Shown one piece after another: positions 1 through 10,169 of a stretch of 64,000 nucleotides of DNA. The stretch spans positions 9,854,221-9,918,220 of the forward strand of contig OZ023181.1 in NCBI GenBank assembly GCA_963995505.1. Reading direction: 5' to 3'. The notes below the pieces were generated by a model, which did not search any database, had not been told where the DNA came from, and saw only the letters and a program-made list of their open reading frames with translations. Positions within the stretch are counted from its first letter, which is position 1, and every line of letters starts with the position of its first letter. The translations under genes and the position numbers were made by a program. The stretch is from Hypericum androsaemum. Taxonomy: Eukaryota > Streptophyta > Magnoliopsida > Malpighiales > Hypericaceae.

Positions 1-119
1 CCTTAGAAGTCAAGAATACTACATCTTGGCTAAGCACTGCAACAATAACGTGGTTCTAAAGGCCCTCTGTTTTGAAGCTGGCTGGGTCATTGAAGAGGAC
101 GGTACCACCTATAGAAAGC
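1..119 (+). pseudogene. BZR1/BES1-type transcription factor exon fragment
   Basis: Reading in the frame that starts at base 2, the window opens inside a sequence matching the end of the conserved N-terminal DNA-binding region of the brassinosteroid regulators BZR1/BES1. Landmarks are [17 protein letters not shown] and EEDGTTYRK; the family normally has KHCDNNEVLKALC and [15 protein letters not shown]. In family members an intron follows close to the TTYRK codons. Here the codon AAG is followed by CTAACTTTTTG, where GTAACT would be expected, so the splice donor looks mutated from GT to CT. The frame then runs on without family similarity to a stop at 209-211. Together with changes at usually fixed positions (D to N, E to V), this suggests a decayed or duplicated fragment. 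The rest of the gene would lie left of the window. A live gene using another donor is possible but less likely. Confidence 0.72.
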
Positions 120-1206
120 TAACTTTTTGTAACTTAAAGATTCGATCTTTATGCATTTACTCTTGTTGGGTCTCACTTGATTGCATCTGGGCTTGTTTCG
201 TTATGGTCTGAATCAGTTCATATTCCACCTAGCTAGGCAGGCGATATTGTGGGGACTTTGGCTAGAGTTACGCCTTACTCATCGCAGAATCCGAGTTCAA
301 TTTCTTCCTCCTCTCATTCTTCCTTCGTCATCCTCCTCTCTCTCTCTCTCTCTCTCTAGACTTCTATTAACATTAACAAAGATTTTTCCCAGTTGGGTTT
401 AGAGGAAATAAATTAACAAAACTAACTAACTCATAGATCAAGCAAAATGGATTCATTTCCCAAAATTGAAATCCTGCCCCCAGAAACTTATTATGGTGTC
501 GCCGTTGGATTATAATTTTTCCATTCGGTTTTGGTTTTGAGAAGAAGAAGAAGAAGAAGAAGAAGAAGAGGATGGAAGGAGGAGAGAGAGGGAAGATCCA
601 TGTGGCGCTACGTCATTAGATTTTGCTGATGTGGTTATCTTAGTTGGCTAGGCAGGTTTGGGCAAATCCGGGCAGCTGCTTGTGGACCTTTTTTATGTTA
701 ATTAGAATAAGTATGACTTGATTTATCAGTTTTTTTATCATAGGGTACAAAAGTAATTTTTGGCTATACTATACGGTACTAAAGTGAACTTTTCTCTAAA
801 AGAAAATGGCGTCTTAACATCAATGGCCAATGAAGTTTGATTCCCCGATATGCTCAAGACTTTTGCCCAACTCTTATATTGACAGTTTGCTTATGGCGAC
901 AAGCCACTGATTATTCAGCGTCTCTTTCCAAATCAGGGTGTTTATGTACTCTCCGTATTTTTGTAATGAGTTTTGGATGGTATATTTTCAAAGGAAAAAT
1001 TAACTTATAATATCTTGTGATATGGAGGTTGACAAGATCGTGTGATTTAAAACTCATCAATCAAGTGTGGAAGATTTCAAATGCGTGATAGTTAATGACT
1101 AGTTACCCTATCATCCGTGACTAAACAACATCTTTTTGTTGATACTATGTTATTCCATGTAGATGATGAAATGTGGTATAACCATTTTACATTTTGTAAT
1201 ATGTCA
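120..1206. other. Non-coding stretch with CT and GAA microsatellites
   Basis: I see no gene here. There is a CT repeat at about 331-357 and a GAA repeat at 541-570. The words GCTAGGCAGGCGAT (near 233) and GGCTAGGCAGGTTTG (near 646) occur in similar settings, which may mark the ends of a small unclassified element. The rest is AT-rich intergenic sequence. Confidence 0.5.
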
Positions 1207-1545
1207 TGTAAAATTAATTACATAGACAATAAATAATATGCGGAAGCTTATCAGATTGGTTGATGTAGAGAAACCACATACCTTGTGTCCATGCAGTCGA
1301 AACCCTTGTTGTCGCCATAGTTTGGTTTCTCTCTTGCCTATCGTTTAGTGACACCCACTGATGGATAGCATTAGCATCTTTTTATAGGCAGAGATAGGAC
1401 CAAGCTATATACCTAGAAATAATCTGGCGCGTCCATCAAACTCCTAGTGGACAGTTGAGATTAAACTAATAACCATAGTCATAATAGAACTTTTATATCA
1501 GTAATAGAGTCCAACTATATGAGAGCCTCTTTAATAGAATTAACA
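1207..1545 (-). repeat. 3' LTR of the copia element
   Basis: This matches 7941-8244 over its whole length with many substitutions and small indels; shared landmarks are TGTCCATGCAGTCGAAA and TAATAGAGTCCAACTATATGA. On the minus strand it starts TGTTAA and ends TTTTACA, a TG...CA terminus. A minus-strand TATA-like word (TATAAAAAG, near 1380-1388) lies inside. No clear polypurine tract is left next to its minus-strand start. Confidence 0.75.
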
Positions 1546-2703
1546 AATAGATCTATAATCATGAGATCCTTCATCATGTGAATAGTTCTCACTATGTTTC
1601 TAAACTTTCTCTCATTAACGATAAAATACTTTATTTTCATATGCTCGACATATTCACATTATTTGTATTTAGAGAAACTTACTACCAAGCTAATTAGTTT
1701 TCAGCAACTTGATAACAGCGTCGACAACCCCAAAGTCCTGAAATAAGTTAATTAGTCATAACGCGATAATCGTGACTCCATAGTTCGTCACAAACTTAGT
1801 TTTCATATTGAGCAACGCCAATAATTGATTGCTTAGAAATTTTTTATAATATTGCTCCTTAAAATAGAAATAAGATAACTATGAATCAAAATATCTGACA
1901 TCTTTAATGTGTCGTATCCTATACATGAGAATCTAATATTTAGGAATCAAATTAATGAGACTGAGATTCTTTTGATGACAATTACAACAAACTTGTGAAC
2001 TATTATGGAATATTATGTTTCAATGACATTGGATGTTTCTTCTCAATCTTTCATCTCAAAATTTAATGAGATAAAGTTTCAGTCTCATATAAAGTTCCTA
2101 AATTATTTTGGTATACATATCGATTAAAGAAATTCTCATTAACACCAAAAGACATACTAGTATCGAAAACATTAAAATACATTTGTCATGAAGTAAATTT
2201 AAGCTAATATATTGACATCTTAAGTCTACACAACAACCATTTCTTTTCTTTCAACCTCAAACCTTTCAAGTTGATTCTATAAATTTTCACTTCAAGGCGC
2301 CATTAAAAAAGATTATTTTCGCATCCTTTTAGTGCATCTCTAAATCATGATGAGTCATCAATGCTATAATTATTCTTAAAGAGTCTTTATTAGAGACTAA
2401 TGAAAAAAATTTGTTGTAATAAATCCCATATTTATGAGTAAAATTCTTTGTTAGAAGTCTAGTTTTATATCGTTCGATACTGCCAATGGAGTCACGTTCG
2501 GTCTTGAAGATCCATTAAAATATAAGCCTCTTAAAATATTCGTGCAATTTAACAACATTATAAGCATCTTTTTGATGGATTTTAACTCTTTCCTTCATAG
2601 CATTCATCCATTTCTTAGACGTAAATAATTTAATCGCTTGTGAAAATGAAACTAGATCATTGACTTTAATATCAAAGTCTATATTCATGCAAATATACCA
2701 CAA
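1546..2703 (-). pseudogene. Copia reverse transcriptase and RNase H remnant
   Basis: The minus strand reads, with several frame breaks and stops, as the copia reverse transcriptase start (SFSQAIKLFTSKKWMNAMKE, from 2703 leftwards). This continues into a stretch resembling WIFKTERDSIGSIERYKTRL and SLVSNKDSLRIIIAL, and ends near 1600 in a degraded RNase H tail (HMKIKYFIVNER, where the family has KHIDIKYHFIRE). This would convert the RNA template to DNA and remove the RNA strand. Nothing longer than 62 codons stays open. The order and minus orientation agree with the PBS and gag positions. Family assignment is from motif order; the lineage within copia is not resolved. Confidence 0.7.
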
Positions 2704-3878
2704 AATAGTTGACTTTCATTCCCATTGGGAATAGCTTAATGTTACTCTATGTGGTTGTAGCTCATTTGAGTTTGGTGAGTTAGCTTATTCATTTGGTACT
2801 CGTTGACCCAAATATTCATTCATGTTAACTTGCATTACTTCAACATTAGGACTGACATACGGTACGATTATGGAAGAAAATATCAATGCACGTAAATTAA
2901 TATTCACCCATACTTCCATAATTGTACCCTATAATTCCCACTAACTTCACCATTTTCTATGAACCTTGCATTTTCAGTTTCAACAATTCTCAAACTATGG
3001 CTTAGACAGTAAAATTTGTACATTTTAGATTACTCTCAGTAACTAGATAACCACTCACTGTTCAAGAATCTAATTTTCTGTCTTGTGGGTTATATAATTG
3101 CATTACCACTAGGCAACCCAATATGTAGGTACCTTATATTAGGTATCCTTTCGTCCTGCAATTCATAAGAGTTGTAGGAATAACTTTACTAAGAACTCTA
3201 ATCAATCATGCACATTAGTTAGATAGTGTACGTCCACTCTCAGATGGGTACTCGTCATTTTTCTAACCATTAAAGTTTAGTTTTGCCTTTCTGAGGAACC
3301 TTAAAATTGACCAAAATATTGACCAATTTCTTCATGTTTGCATAATATTCATCACCTCTATCAGACCTTCTAATTTTACTTTCATGTCTAATTATCTAAT
3401 CTACTTCATTCAGTTAACCCTCAAAGATTTCGAATCTTTGAGACTTTTCATGAAGTAAATAGACATAACTATAACGTGAAAATCACCAATAAAGGTGATA
3501 AAACACTTTTATACATTAAAGATGGTCAATAAAATAGTCCATAATTATTGTTGTGTATAATTTCAAAAAGCTCAGTAATTCTTGTAACGCCTTTCTTAGA
3601 TACATGACCTAAACATGTATGGCACAAGTGAGAGAAACTATTATACTCAATATTACTTTTAATCCCAATATTATAAATGCTAATAGAGATTTAGACAAAG
3701 TATTATTGAGTTTCATCTTATATGAAGCATTATATATAACACCAGAATCAGTTAGGTTTGTATTCTTAAATAAACTGAAACATCTGAATTCAAACTTGAC
3801 ATAAAAATCACAAATCTCCAACAATTAAAAGCAACCAGATTACCAATACTAAAGGTATATGAATAGTCTATAATAGGT
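2704..3878 (-). pseudogene. Copia gag-pre-integrase and integrase remnant
   Basis: The best preserved part is 3609-3870 on the minus strand. It reads DYSYTFSIGN, then CFSLFKNTNLTDSGVIYNAS and YKMKLN, which follows the copia segment between protease and integrase (GYSFSFGN...SLYKDSKLVGSG..DGLYKLNL). Leftwards of 3609 the reading is too decayed for the integrase zinc finger or catalytic residues to be pointed out. The right edge at about 3878 is where an unrelated Ty3/gypsy fragment begins, so the frame between protease and this segment is cut and some 30-40 codons are missing. Confidence 0.65.
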
Positions 3879-4806
3879 CTAAGTTCTTGCTTGTGCCCTC
3901 TGCAAGTGGTACTTCAACACCTTTAAGGTCTCCTCCCTAGCCAACAAACTACAATTGACAGCTTCAATCTTTGAATCACCTGTAAAATAAGGAAGATGGA
4001 TTGGAGGAGTTCCATAAAGCCCTTCAAATGGAGACATCCCCATTGCAGAGTGGTAGGTGGTATTGTACCACCACTTCTCTAAAGTGAGCCAATTTCTCCA
4101 ATCCTTTGGGTTGTCACTCGTCATACACCTTAGATAAGTCTTCAAGCATCTGTTCACCACTTATGTCCGCTCATCAGTTTGAGGGTGATAAGCCATGGAC
4201 ATCTTCAACTCTACTCATTGGAGCTTAAAGAGATCCTTCCAAAACTGACTGAGGAATATGAAGACATAATCCATAAATTTTTTTGCAATGGTAGCAGCTA
4301 TGTAGGGATGGGAAACAGGAATAAAGTGTGCATACTTTGTTAGTTTGTCCACCACCACCAATACAATAGTTATCCCCTTCGAATTAGGCAATCCATCTAC
4401 AAAGTCCATAGAGATTGTCTGCCAAGCTCTCTCCAGAATAGGTAGGGGCTGCAACAATCCTGGGTATGCTGCTGGATCATACTTGCATCTTTGACACACT
4501 TCGCAAGCTCGGACGAAGTTTCTTACATCCTTTTCTAGGCCCTTCCAAAAGAACACAGATTACAGCCGCTTAGTAGTAGCTATCGCCCCCGAATGCCCAG
4601 CTTGGGGAAACTGAATGATCCAGTTCAATCTATCGAGTTTTCAGCTCAGTGTCATTGCCCACCACTAGCTTCCCCTTCCTGAACAATCTCTCTCCCAACA
4701 AATGACACATTCCTCCTTATTCCTTATGAGCACCGACATGTGCAATCACCTCTTTGTAATGACGGTCATTCAGGAAACTCTTCCATATAGCTTGTGCTAA
4801 CTCATC
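3879..4806 (-). pseudogene. Ty3/gypsy integrase remnant
   Basis: On the minus strand the frame begins (near 4680) with an H2C2 zinc finger (HSGA..., then ACEVCQRCK). The catalytic core follows: SMDFVDGLP carries the first aspartate and VDKLTKYAHFIPV follows. About 15 residues around the second aspartate appear deleted (the frame jumps to FIFLSQFWKDLFKLQ). Near 4165 the sequence AYHPQTD is followed by a stop where the family has the catalytic glutamate (normally ...GQTEVVNR). The end reads SAMGMSPFEGLYGTPP, the family's core exit. Two frames are used (3879-4160 and 4215-4556), so there is at least one frameshift. The enzyme cannot be active. Confidence 0.8.
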
Positions 4807-5244
4807 TTAATTTATGGTCGAGATGGCTTGGATCTGCACTTCCTCTTCAGGCAGCCGAGAAAAGGCATCCGCTGCTCTATTCTCATTTTCTCTCCTATAA
4901 GTGATCTCATAATCATACCCCATCAGTTTAGCAAGCCAAGAGTACTGACTCATCATGGTTAACCTCTGACCCAGCAGGTAATTGAGGTTCTTGTGGTCAG
5001 TTTTGATCAAAAAATGTCTTCCTACTAAGTAGTGGTGCCACTTGGTCACGGCCATTACTACCGCCATGAGTTCCCTTTCATAGGTGGACATTGCCAGGTA
5101 CTTAGGACCCATTGCCTTGCTATAATAAGCAATAGGGTGGCCACGTTGCATAAGGACAGCTCCGACTCTGTGTCCTGAAGCATCAGACTCTACTACGAAC
5201 ACCTCTTTGAAATCAGGTAAGGCCAGAACTGGCGTAGTAGTCAT
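4807..5244 (-). pseudogene. Ty3/gypsy RNase H domain remnant
   Basis: The 145-codon minus-strand frame begins with PVLALPDFKEVFVVESDAS, the link between reverse transcriptase and RNase H in Ty3/gypsy pol. It continues with YYSKAMGPKYLAMSTYEREL, then KWHHYLVGRHFLIKTDHKNL and ADAFSRLPEEE. The acidic residues (ESDAS, TYERE, KTDHK) are still present. The reverse transcriptase palm and fingers that should come before it are missing, because the sequence returns to copia at about 5246. This is the longest undamaged piece of the fragment. Confidence 0.85.
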
Positions 5245-5245
5245 A

Positions 5246-5580
5246 GTTATAGATAATATATCTATATACCTTCATTGGAACTTTTATTCGTTTTCTCATA
5301 AGGAGAGATCTTTCATTTGGGGTATTTTTTTTAAAATCGTATATCTCTATATAGTATTGAAAACATGAGTAATAACACTAAGATCCATCAAATATCCGAA
5401 GGTACCAAAGTAATTTTTGTTATATATTTACAAAAATAACTTTATTATCTTTCTTTTCGAAACAAAATTTAGGTTTCGGAAAATCATTTCTCATAATATA
5501 TTTCATTTACAGAAATGACAATTATCACTTTTCTTACCCTTTGTGGTAGACTGTGCAACCTAAATTGGCCCCTTTGTCAT
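5246..5580 (-). pseudogene. Copia zinc knuckle and protease remnant
   Basis: On the minus strand, between the gag piece and the gypsy fragment, the reading CHFCK followed by a degraded knuckle resembles the CCHC zinc finger. A later stretch, YLMDLSVITHVFN, sits where copia has WLVDSGATTHVSN with the active-site aspartate. Several stops and shifts break it. The identification rests on position between gag and pre-integrase and on these two weak motifs. Confidence 0.5.
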
Positions 5581-5587
5581 AAATTTC

Positions 5588-5850
5588 TTAGATTTGATCT
5601 TGTATATTTTCTCGGCTCATTGAACTATTGAGACCTTTAATTCTTATAACATCTTGAACTAACATTCTCACCAAGTTGCTAACCTTTCGATTGTCAAAGT
5701 TCAATGTTATTAGGTTTGCTACTAAATTAGTTATCTCGTTGACATGCTTATGCATACCTTGAAAATCATTATACTTCAAGGGTAAGTATTGCCATCAATG
5801 TGTCAACGAGAGACTTTTCAAGGGAAAAAATAATAGATAAATGCTCAAAT
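5588..5850 (-). pseudogene. Copia gag (UBN2-type) remnant
   Basis: The minus strand reads LKYNDFQGMHKHVNEITNLV then ANLITLNFDN. This follows the copia gag pattern MKYDGS..VREHIMKMxxLAxKLKxLG, and the upstream reading SLSLTH.WQYLP fits the preceding helix. Gag would form the particle that packages the element RNA. Only about 63 codons are open in a row, and the true start to the right is not recognisable. Confidence 0.62.
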
Positions 5851-6262
5851 CAAAATTACATAATGGATTCAAATAAAACAATAAGAGTACATTATAATTA
5901 TAACTCTCCTTTGGGTAGAAACTATAACATACTATCATAATTCAATACCATAAAAAATCTTTATTTTAGAATTCAATATTTCAAATCAAATATACATGCT
6001 ATCTTTGGAAAGACGCATACACGTGACCAAAATTTTAATTCATACATAACTTTTATCGAAATATCAAATATTTTAAATCAGATGTAAGTTATCTTTGCAT
6101 ATGCATATACACCTGACCAAAGTATTATTTGATCGCTTTTATGCTTGCTATTTATAGAATAGTGACCTATATTTTGGATAGATTCGGTTTTCTCATAAAT
6201 AACTAACGTCAATTTATCTATCAGATCAGAATAATTGCTATTGCATTAATTGATGGATAGTG

Positions 6263-6265
<3 letters not shown>

Positions 6266-6349
<84 letters not shown>

Positions 6350-6350
6350 T
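6266..6350. repeat. (TA)n(TG)n microsatellite
   Basis: An uninterrupted TA run to about 6319 is followed directly by a TG run. A frame over it gives only alternating Ile/Tyr and Val/Cys and is not a gene. Confidence 0.95.
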
Positions 6351-7479
6351 TAACCACTTTGATGACTAACAAACCATTGCATAAAATATTTATACACGCA
6401 TTAGTTTTAAGCAAAATTTATACATACAACAACTTAAAAATTTGGCGACTTTGGTGACTAACAAATCATGACATAAAACATGTATATACACATTAATGTC
6501 AAGTAAGATTTATATTATATTTCAATAAATCAAACCTAACGATCAATTATCACAATTTTGCATAATGCATAACAAACATCACAATAATAGCATTTTCCCT
6601 AATCGCATTTTTGGTAAATTAATCAATAAAGTATAATTATGTTGATTTTTTTATATTTATGTTGATTTCGGAATAATGAGGAGTTATTCGATGACATACT
6701 TAAATAATCAATAATTTCATTTTTTAATTAGAAATCAAGTTAATCAAAAAATTAAAAACATTTAAATAAAACACAAATTATAAATCATTAAGCCCAATTC
6801 AATGATTTCTTTTGATCTAACTATTCTAGATCGAACAATTCTTTATAGGTCCAAATATTTGAAGCTCACATTTCAGATCTAAATCAACAAGCTCATACAG
6901 AAGTCCAAAGTATCATACTATCGAGACCAACTTCTTTAGAAATAAAATTTGCATATATATCATTAAAGTCTGATATCGTAAATTTAATAATTCAGAATGT
7001 CCATTTGATTATCTTTTATAGACCCATAATCATGTCCAAAACTTTCAAATCCAATATCTTTTTTTTCTTGGTAGCTAGGCCTAAATTTCATGTCCTAAAC
7101 TTCATAGATTAAAGCATGTATAAAATATTATACATGAACAAAATGTTAAGAGCAATTTCATCAAAAAAAGCATGTATAAAATATTAATATCAAGAAATAT
7201 TTATCAACAATCATTAAATCATCATGAATAATCATTAATCACAATTTAAAATAATAATTAATAACTCGTAATATTAAGAGCATTATTCACATCAAAATTG
7301 CAATTACTAACCAATTTTAATTTCTAATTATTCAATCAAAATATAATGACCAAATAATATTATGTATATTATGTTCCAAACCGGAACTAATTCATTAAAA
7401 AGTCCAAAGAAAAGAAAATACTTTGGAAAGACAAAACGGCGGAAAAGAAAGTTTATTAAAAAAAAGGACCAGATAACAT

Positions 7480-7775
7480 ATTACGGCTAGGTCACCAAAT
7501 TCCCGCCTGTTTTGCGGTGTAGTCCTCGGCCAAGATCTTACGGACACATTAAAGTTAGGTCCCTTAATTCCCTCATATTTTTCACTTAAGTCCTCTCGCG
7601 AGTAAAGACTAAGGTATTACAGTTGGATACCTTAATTTCTGCATGCTTTACATTTTAGCCCTTCAAACATGAAATCAGTTACCCAATAACAGATGGGAGT
7701 TATTACGATTCAGTCACCAAATTTCCGTGTGTTTTGCAGTTTAGTCCTTATGTCTAGGTATCGCTAAGGACGTCT
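7480..7775. repeat. Four diverged tandem units in the copia leader
   Basis: Units starting near 7483, 7547, 7617 and 7700 share the pattern GGTCACCAAATTCCCG, then TGTTTTGC, then TAGTCCT, in degraded form. Spacing varies from about 64 to 84 bases. The first and last units are the most alike. Confidence 0.55.
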
Positions 7776-7925
7776 ACTTGCGTTTGGGGTTCTAGTTTTT
7801 CCAGTTGTGCTTCGATTCATTACTAAAGCCATTGATTTGTGTGTGCCGTACGTTAATCTATGGAATACTCTATACGTATCATTCATACTGATAAATAGAA
7901 CTCATAACCAATCCACAGATACACC

Positions 7926-7938
7926 GGCTCCCATACCA
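7926..7938 (-). other. Primer-binding site of the copia element (tRNA-iMet type)
   Basis: The minus strand reads TGGTATGGGAGCC two bases inside the right LTR. The usual plant copia site complementary to initiator tRNA-Met is TGGTATCAGAGCC, so two adjacent bases differ. Position and sequence together identify the right repeat as the 5' LTR. Confidence 0.75.
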
Positions 7939-7940
7939 CA

Positions 7941-8244
7941 TATAAAATTAATTACATAGACATTAAACAATAAGTGGAAGCGTACCAGATTAGTTGATGT
8001 AGGAAAACCACATACTTGGTGTCCATGCAGTCGAAATCCTTACTGTCGCCATAGTTTGATTTCTCTTTCTTTCCTATCGTTTAGTGATACCTATTGATGG
8101 ATAGTATTTTATAATTATAAACAATGTGCGTCCATCAAACTCCCAATGGATGGTTGAAATTAAATTCATAATCGTAGTCATAATAGAACTCTTATATTAA
8201 TAATAGAGTCCAACTATATGATAGTCTCTTTAATATAATTAATA
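7941..8244 (-). repeat. 5' LTR of the copia element
   Basis: Homologous to 1207-1545 but 35 bases shorter. Its minus-strand end has mutated from TTTTACA to TTTTATA. The divergence between the two LTRs is high by eye, which points to an old insertion. Confidence 0.75.
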
Positions 8245-9065
8245 AATGTAAACCATGCACACCAAATATTCTAGGTTTTTTGGATCACTGGGCCTCCTCA
8301 ACGCTCCTTCCCCACAACCTTGCAGCAATCGACCATCCTTCAATCAACATTCCCATCCAAGACACCGCAATCACAAAACAAGACAAACCGCTTCCCGTCC
8401 TCGTGAAGCTACACGCACTCACCTCTCGTTATGCAAAGTATACAAAGAAGAGTAGAGGATAAGGGTGGCTACAATTCTGAATTACCGGTCACGGTTTAGA
8501 AATCGCCGGTTCAAAATTCCAAAAAAATGTGAAACATTCATCGAAACAACACCACGGTTCAATAGCGTTTTTGGAACCACTGATCTAACAACCGATTCCA
8601 CAACAATAAATACAATAAATAAATGGGTTTGAATTTAATTTAACAAATTATGTTATCTATGTATACTTTGATTCAAAGAAATCAAAGTCCATGTAAATAT
8701 TTATATAGTTAGATGTGTTTAACTTTCACCAGTTGAGATAAATAGATGTCGTATAACTATATATCGAGTAATATAACATTTTTTCACGGAGTTTGAGACC
8801 TAGAAGTAGAAACATTAATTCTAGCACTATATTGATTCATCAAATGATTTAACGTCACTTAATTTCTTTTTGCAAAATGTTCTTCAATATAAAAAACTCA
8901 CTTGTAAATTCTCTCAAATCGACATAATATGTAAATTACAAAGTTTATGAATGGCCGACTTTTTTCCGAAATTCCCACGAAATCTCCTTTGAACCGACAG
9001 TTGGAACGGTTGATTGCATGGTTCATGAAATGGATGAACCTTAACTGTAAGCGTTGCACAAGGTT
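8245..9065. other. No gene recognised
   Basis: Two overlapping short plus-strand frames (8255-8462) show no family motif. The word CCGGTCACGG and later ACCGATTCCACAAC recall degenerate transposon ends, but no paired end was found. Confidence 0.4.
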
Positions 9066-9074
9066 TTGGGAATG

Positions 9075-9349
9075 GGGCTGGATTGGGGTACAGAATACTC
9101 CATTCTAAACGGTTTGGAGTAAAAGACATGCTGGAATTTTTTTTACAAAAATGTAGAACTATAGGGATCAAAATAAAAAAAGTCACGCGGGCCAGTATGA
9201 CATAAGGGGACATGCCAGTATCGCAAACACGATGGCCAGTATGATATAACGGGGCATGCCAGTATCATATAACTGGGCATGCCAGTAAAATTCTTTTTAC
9301 TCCAAACCGTTCGGAATCATTTCTTTTACTGCGTACCCAATCCAAAGCC
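9075..9349. mobile_element. 275-bp foldback element (MULE-type MITE)
   Basis: The arms 9075-9124 and 9296-9349 are inverted copies. The left arm reads GGATTGGGG...AACGGTTTGGAGTAAAA; the right arm reads TTTTACTCCAAACCGTT...CCCAATCC. The flanks TTGGGAATG (9066-9074) and TTGGGAACG (9350-9358) match at 8 of 9 bases, a Mutator-type 9-bp duplication. The loop holds a direct repeat built on CCAGTATGATATAAC and GGCATG (9193-9288). The arm words GATTGG and GTTTGGAGT also occur, in the same order, in the ends of the large element at 54547-61884, so this is probably a non-autonomous relative. Confidence 0.72.
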
Positions 9350-9359
9350 TTGGGAACGA

Positions 9360-10169
9360 ACTACCACTGACCGATTTGGAAACCCTAACAACCGATTTCA
9401 CGTTAGTAATAATTATTTGATAAAATAGTAGCAATTAATAAAATGAATGATTGCTACTGTTTAATTAAATAATTGCTACTACTCATCCATATTAGATGGT
9501 TAATAAAAGTGTAAATAAGATTTGATTTAAGTTATGAAGTCTTGAATTTTTTTTAAATCTATTGAATATATTTGAGAAAATTTTAAATTAAAACTTACAT
9601 ATAGAAAATATTTAAAAAAGTTTTCAAATAGAATTTGTAAGAGGTAAAGAATTAACGGAAATTGAAAGTAGATATAAACTAAGGGAGTAGATATAAACTA
9701 AGGGAGAATTCCATTAAAAATAAACCTCTAAAAAATCTCATTTAAAATCCACCGCTAACCTGAATAATCACAAGTGGGTTTAATTCTAAAACAGCTATAA
9801 ATACAGGTCCTTGGCCCAATAAAAGTAGTGGATTAGGTCCGAGTGAAAGAATCATTTTAGACTGTTTAGATTGAATGAACGATAATGCCATGTTCAGATT
9901 CTGACAATAATATGTCTCGGTTACGACACTGACATTCTCAGTTATTGATAATGGCTCGCGCGTTACGATAATAACATGCTCATTTATTGGTAATGTCATG
10001 TTGATGATCTCCTACCGCGCGTACTTTTTCATCTTTGTCCTTATATTTTAATTTTTTTGCAAAAATATACCGCATGTCCTTCAGCTTAAATAGTTCAGAA
10101 TCAACCTAGACACAATCCAACTCCAATAAATCTCTCTCTCAAAAAAGCTATGCCATGCAACCAAGGCTC
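9360..10169. other. No gene recognised
   Basis: AT-rich sequence. A direct repeat of AGTAGATATAAACTAAGGGA occurs at 9667 and 9687. An 85-codon minus-strand frame (9742-9999) has no recognisable motif. Confidence 0.4.

Larger units (their letters stand above)
3879..5245 (-). mobile_element. Ty3/gypsy pol fragment nested in the copia element
   Basis: A 1.37-kb block of Ty3/gypsy pol lies between the copia protease and the copia pre-integrase segment, in the same (minus) orientation. It contains the RNase H end of reverse transcriptase, a spacer with the integrase H2C2 zinc finger, and most of the integrase core, and has no LTRs of its own. Its AT content and codon use differ visibly from the AT-rich copia sequence on both sides. 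It may be a fragment left from a full insertion by deletion, or a sequence filled in during break repair. Confidence 0.75.
5851..7925 (-). other. AT-rich leader of the copia element, with repeats
   Basis: No gene is visible between the gag remnant and the primer-binding site. The stretch is strongly AT-rich and holds a TA/TG microsatellite (6266-6350) and a diverged tandem block (7480-7775). At about 2 kb it is long for a copia leader, so further small insertions are likely but I cannot delimit them. Confidence 0.5.
1207..8244 (-). mobile_element. Decayed Ty1/copia LTR retrotransposon
   Basis: Two diverged direct repeats (1207-1545 and 7941-8244) bracket minus-strand remnants in the Ty1/copia order: gag (5588-5850), zinc knuckle and protease (5246-5580), gag-pre-integrase and integrase (2704-3878), reverse transcriptase and RNase H (about 1546-2703). 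A primer-binding site similar to the initiator-tRNA-Met site lies just inside the right repeat, which confirms minus orientation. A Ty3/gypsy pol fragment interrupts the element at 3879-5245. No target duplication is recognisable (TGTCA on the left, AATGT on the right) and every frame is broken, so the copy is old and inactive. Confidence 0.8.

Noticed and set aside
6260..6457. 65-codon frame over the TA/TG microsatellite
   Set aside because: Pure low-complexity translation (Ile/Tyr and Val/Cys alternation).
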